A DNA stretch of 8,037 nt. It comes from JBBAEA01 sp041656175 (lineage in GTDB: Bacteria > Myxococcota_A > Bradymonadia > UBA4248). The notes under the pieces are model-generated. The model did not search any database, was not told where the DNA came from, and saw only the letters and a program-made list of their open reading frames with translations. Shown here piece after piece: positions 5,462 through 8,037 of the stretch (position 1 is the stretch's first letter; each line of letters opens with the position of its first letter). A program made the position numbers and the translations under genes. Where the stretch lies: NCBI GenBank assembly GCA_041656175.1, contig JBBAEA010000147.1, positions 1-8,037 on the forward strand. Direction: 5' to 3'.

Positions 5462-6289
5462 ATGCTAGTGTTTATGCACTTTACAGATATTGTTTTAGCC
5501 ATAGTTCAAGGAGCAACCGAGTTTTTACCCGTTTCTAGCTCAGGACATCTCGTGCTTTTGCACAGCTTCTTTGGCCTTGATGCTGGACTTAGCTTCGATA
5601 TTGTACTTCACGTGGGCACACTCTTGGCCGTATTGTGGTTCTATAAATCTGCTCTTTGGAACTTGATTTCAGGTTTTTTTACGGGGATTCATAAAAAAAT
5701 AAAAGATAGCAACACGCCTTTAGATGCACGAGTAAAAATAGTGCTATACCTCATTTTGGCGACGATGATTACCGCAATTATCGGTTTTAGCATACAGGAT
5801 TGGGTCGAAACACAGTTTCGCAGTATTTTGTTCGTTGGCATACTGCTCATTGTTAATAGCGCTATTTTATATACTTCTCGTTTGGAGGGGCTCTTAAAAC
5901 TCGGAAGCAGCGGCCTAAACGCCAAAACTGCTATACTCATCGGGCTTGCCCAAGGGCTCGCCGTTCTTCCCGGCATTTCAAGGTCGGGGGCGACTATTTC
6001 GATGGCTTTAATTCTCGGCATAAAACGCGAAGACTGCGCAGAATACAGCTTTATATTGTCTATTCCCGTTATATTGGGAGCTCTTATTCTACACGTAGGC
6101 GATATCAGCGCTATGCAAGGGGGGCAAATCGCATGGCTAAGTTTTTGTGGCATTATCGCAGCTGGGGTAGGGTTATTTTGTCTACGCTTTTTAGTCAGCC
6201 TACTGCGCAATATGCGTTTTCACTATTTTGCACCATATTGCCTAGCGCTAGGTAGCTTCGCTGTGTTTTACGCGTTGGTATTACAATGA
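5462..6289 (+). CDS. uppP: Undecaprenyl-diphosphatase UppP (BacA family)
   Basis: Integral membrane enzyme that removes a phosphate from undecaprenyl diphosphate on the outer face of the membrane, recycling the lipid carrier for peptidoglycan and other wall polymers; extra copies give bacitracin resistance. The two catalytic motifs are intact: Q16-GAT-E20-FLPVSSSGH29 and PGISRSGAT (170-178, with R174). The hydrophobic profile fits the usual eight-helix fold, and 275 residues is the normal length. ATG 5462 places the first motif at the same distance from Met as in E. coli UppP; ATG 5474 (MHFTDIV) is a possible alternative. Neither has a clear Shine-Dalgarno sequence. The stop overlaps the next gene by 4 bp (ATGA). 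A terminator hairpin lies 46 bp upstream, which suggests a promoter close to the gene or attenuation. Confidence 0.95.
   Translation: MLVFMHFTDIVLAIVQGATEFLPVSSSGHLVLLHSFFGLDAGLSFDIVLHVGTLLAVLWFYKSALWNLISGFFTGIHKKIKDSNTPLDARVKIVLYLILATMITAIIGFSIQDWVETQFRSILFVGILLIVNSAILYTSRLEGLLKLGSSGLNAKTAILIGLAQGLAVLPGISRSGATISMALILGIKREDCAEYSFILSIPVILGALILHVGDISAMQGGQIAWLSFCGIIAAGVGLFCLRFLVSLLRNMRFHYFAPYCLALGSFAVFYALVLQ
6286..6289 (+). promoter_or_regulatory. ATGA start/stop overlap coupling uppP and the methyltransferase-like gene
   Basis: ATG (6286-6288) of the second gene overlaps TGA (6287-6289) of uppP. No strong Shine-Dalgarno sequence precedes it, so the second gene probably depends on ribosomes finishing uppP. 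Confidence 0.7.
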
Positions 6290-7590
6290 AGCCAAAACTC
6301 AAGGAGTTTTACGTAGAGCGCCAGCACTTTCGTGGCTACGGCGTCGCTTATAGCGTTGGTGAAGTCAAAATTTGGCGAAAAATAGCCAATGCATTGGCTA
6401 ACGAACGGGTTTTAGCCGCTTGCGATGATGAGAGTAAATGGGCGGCTCTGTATGAAGTGCTCAATGCTAGCTCAGAACGTATTGAGGCGCGCTGTGAGTT
6501 TGCCAAAGACTGTGCAGCTTGCCAGTTTCAGTGCATGGATCCTAGGGCACAACGCGAGTTTAAGGCTCAGCAATGGAAATACCTCATAAAACGCGTGGCT
6601 GGTATAGAGCTCGAACTTTCGGCAGCCCTAGCACCCAAGCGACTTTGGCACTTTCGTCAACGCGCGGAACTCAAACTTTTTTCGAATAACTTAGGAATAA
6701 GAGCAGCAGCGTGCGCAAATATAGATTTTGTACCGCTACGCAACTGTCCAGTGCAAAATCTAGAGTTATCGCGATTAATTACAGCTATCGAAGCACGTGT
6801 GAAAGGCATAAAAAATCTAGAAAATATAAAGTTCTGCTGTGAAGCCAACAGCTTTGCTTCACGGCTGACGCTTTTTTATCCCAACGAAAGCAAGGACGCG
6901 CTGAAAGCTGCATGTAGCGAACTATGTACCATTCCTAAGCTTAACATTTTGAGCCAAGCGCTACCTACAAGGGGGTCGCACCTTTACGGCGAACTTGAAC
7001 TAGAAAACGGCGAGGAGGCTTTTACGTTTGCTGAAGTGCGAAATGAAAGGCTTGTATCGCTGCATAATGCTTGGACTTCGACCGCACCAGAGAACGCAGT
7101 CAGAGTTGCACAAATCTTAGAGCAATACTTGGACAAGTTCCCACAGCAGGCGAGTTTGCTCGAAATCGGCTGTGGCTGTGGTACGCATTTTAGAGCGCTA
7201 AAAGCACATTGCAAAGACTACACCGGTATTGATTTGTCGTGGTCCGCTATTCGTTCTGCGCAGCAGAATCAACGAAAATTTGCATGGCAAGGGGAATTTT
7301 ATACGGCAAACGCCGAAAAATATCTACAAAAACAATTTTTAAAGCAAAAACGCTATAATGTCATCGTTCTACACTCAGCACGTCTTCCGTATTCCCATAA
7401 AGTGATAGAATATGCACAAAAACTTGCAGCTAAAATCCTCATTATCGTTGCCCCCACGGCATTCGCTCTTGCCAAAAGCACCGCAACAATCACTGCTTTT
7501 GGCTACGAATGTCTGCAAAGCGACTTGGTCGAAATAGCACCGTGGAGCTACCACCAAATGGGGGTAGCGCTTTTTCTAAGGAAACTCTGA
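6286..7590 (+). CDS. TrmA/RlmD-fold RNA methyltransferase homologue lacking catalytic motifs
   Basis: Homologue of the S-adenosylmethionine-dependent (uracil-5-)methyltransferases that modify tRNA or rRNA. N-terminal residues 8-45 resemble a degenerate TRAM domain. The Fe-S ligands are present: C70-x5-C76-x2-C79 and C154 (RNCPVQ). Central FRQRAELKL (123-131) matches the family YRNK region. SAM motif I is clear: LLEIGCGCGT (291-300), then GIDLS (314-318). However, the family QVN motif is replaced near 260-270, DPPR by HSAR (363-366), the catalytic SCNP by VAPT (388-391), and the HxE general-base motif by HQM (423-425). Classical C5-uracil methylation through a Cys adduct therefore looks impossible. 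Possible explanations are a different reaction, RNA binding only, or an uncharacterised subfamily. The last four codons and the stop fall in a repeat (7576-7590). The start overlaps uppP (ATGA), suggesting coupled translation. Confidence 0.85.
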   Translation: MKPKLKEFYVERQHFRGYGVAYSVGEVKIWRKIANALANERVLAACDDESKWAALYEVLNASSERIEARCEFAKDCAACQFQCMDPRAQREFKAQQWKYLIKRVAGIELELSAALAPKRLWHFRQRAELKLFSNNLGIRAAACANIDFVPLRNCPVQNLELSRLITAIEARVKGIKNLENIKFCCEANSFASRLTLFYPNESKDALKAACSELCTIPKLNILSQALPTRGSHLYGELELENGEEAFTFAEVRNERLVSLHNAWTSTAPENAVRVAQILEQYLDKFPQQASLLEIGCGCGTHFRALKAHCKDYTGIDLSWSAIRSAQQNQRKFAWQGEFYTANAEKYLQKQFLKQKRYNVIVLHSARLPYSHKVIEYAQKLAAKILIIVAPTAFALAKSTATITAFGYECLQSDLVEIAPWSYHQMGVALFLRKL

Positions 7591-7855
7591 GAGAGCCCCC
7601 CTCCAAAAAAGAAAACAAAATGGTGCAGCTTTTTTTCTGTGCAAACCGTGTGAGTTTTAGCTGAACTGATTGTTTTATTCGATTGTCGAGGAGCGAACTT
7701 GCTCGTTTACGAAAAATGGCAAAGAAAAGCATCTTTTTTTCTTTGAAACAGGAATCCGCTGATTTTTGACTACGTTCAAACAAGCAAAGATAGCTTTCTA
7801 CACTTTTCTCTAGCTACCTTTTTGGCAAATTTCACATGGTTCAGAGCATCCCTAG
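7576..7855. mobile_element. Candidate non-coding mobile element (MITE-like), copy 2
   Basis: The left end CTAAGGAAACTCTGA (7576-7590) is identical over 15 bases to the left end of copy 1. The right end TCAGAGCATCCCTAG (7841-7855) matches copy 1's right end except for one to two bases near the tip. The ends are inverted repeats of each other (CTA-GGA--CTCTGA). The element is about 280 bp and carries no gene. Internal blocks shared with copy 1 are CTTTTTTTCTNTGCAA (7629-7644), GCAAAGAAAAG (7719-7729) and AAGAAAAGC-TC ... TTCTTTGAAA (7722-7748). Its left end overlaps the last codons of the methyltransferase-like gene. Confidence 0.5.
7720..7745. repeat. AT-rich hairpin inside element 2
   Basis: CAAAGAAAA (7720-7728) pairs perfectly with TTTTCTTTG (7737-7745) around an 8-base loop. 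A T-run is part of the right arm, so on the plus strand it may weakly terminate the uppP transcript. Confidence 0.45.
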
Positions 7856-7899
7856 AGCAGGCGCAAAGCTCTATTACGGCCAAAAATTGGACGGGGCGT

Positions 7900-7938
7900 C
7901 GCGGGGTGTCCCCGCGGAAGCAAAACTAAGTGTTTTGC
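7900..7938. repeat. Two adjacent perfect hairpins
   Basis: CGCGGGG (7900-7906) pairs with CCCCGCG (7910-7916) around TGT. Immediately after, GCAAAAC (7920-7926) pairs with GTTTTGC (7932-7938) around TAAGT. No T-run follows either. They belong to a cluster of four hairpins between element 2 and the window end. Confidence 0.6.
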
Positions 7939-7964
7939 GAGTTGATAGCCCGCTTTCGCAGTGA

Positions 7965-8002
7965 GCATGTCCAAGCCAAGCTCGCTTGAGCTTGTGACAT
8001 GC
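7965..8002. repeat. Bulged two-part hairpin
   Basis: The outer arms GCATGTC (7965-7971) and GACATGC (7996-8002) enclose CAAGCTC (7977-7983) and GAGCTTG (7988-7994) with loop GCTT. Five bases bulge on the left and one on the right. An A-run follows on the plus strand, so it is not a plus-strand terminator; read on the minus strand a T-run would precede it. Confidence 0.6.
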
Positions 8003-8012
8003 GAACAAGAAA

Positions 8013-8029
8013 AAAAACCGTAGGTTTTT
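8013..8029 (+). terminator. Possible weak terminator near window end
   Basis: AAAAACC (8013-8019) pairs with GGTTTTT (8023-8029) around GTA, with A-tract and T-tract as the outer part of the stem. The stem has only two G:C pairs. It could end transcripts from the uppP operon, but it is weak, and the sequence ends eight bases later. Confidence 0.25.
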
Positions 8030-8037
8030 CATGAGAC

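Larger units (their letters stand above)
7856..8037. other. Gene-free right edge
   Basis: This is non-coding sequence after element 2, dominated by four hairpins within 130 bp. The last seven bases, ATGAGAC, match the inverted repeat at 161-167/205-211 and the GAGAC of the IS-end-like sequence at 165-151, so a repeated element may begin at the window edge. Confidence 0.4.

Noticed and set aside
1..8037. A composite transposon carrying the four genes between IS copies.
   Set aside because: The cargo is housekeeping-type genes in a common order, and neither IS copy is complete. Repeats at both edges are better explained by where the sequence was cut.

Overview
The window is chromosomal DNA from a bacterium that makes peptidoglycan and is probably Gram-negative. 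I cannot place it in a genus or phylum. The phoH next to 7TM-HD (pgpH) arrangement is shared by many phyla. The protein sequences look loosely deltaproteobacterial/Desulfobacterota-like, but that is an impression and not a result.

Layout, left to right. Positions 1-127 hold the end of an insertion sequence that looks like the IS256 family: a terminal-repeat-like end and the first codons of a minus-strand gene that runs off the window. Positions 128-342 are gene-free and rich in inverted repeats. Positions 343-3348 (minus) encode a 7TM-HDED/HD-domain cyclic-dinucleotide phosphodiesterase (PgpH type) with an unusual charged C-terminal tail of about 190 residues. Positions 3349-4004 are non-coding and mostly filled by a roughly 500 bp sequence with inverted terminal repeats. 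Positions 4005-4973 (minus) encode PhoH. Positions 4974-5461 form a divergent intergenic region with a bipartite hairpin, a TATAAT box and an intrinsic terminator. Positions 5462-6289 (plus) encode undecaprenyl-diphosphatase UppP. It overlaps by 4 bp a plus-strand gene (6286-7590) for a TrmA/RlmD-fold RNA methyltransferase homologue whose Fe-S cysteines remain but whose catalytic motifs are gone. Positions 7591-8037 are gene-free; they hold a second, shorter copy of the inverted-terminal-repeat element and then a cluster of four hairpins.

How the genes relate. phoH and pgpH are neighbours in many genomes, usually followed by ybeY. Here a repeat element separates the two, and the IS end occupies the place where ybeY would be expected. 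uppP and the methyltransferase-like gene look translationally coupled. uppP recycles the lipid carrier for the cell wall.

The most interesting observations are (1) a candidate family of short non-coding mobile elements, present twice with matching ends and matching internal blocks; (2) the methyltransferase homologue that keeps its cluster ligands but lacks the catalytic Cys, the DPPR motif and the general-base Glu; (3) the long disordered tail on the HD phosphodiesterase; and (4) a possible small RNA or attenuated leader upstream of uppP. I found no clear new defence or metabolic system.
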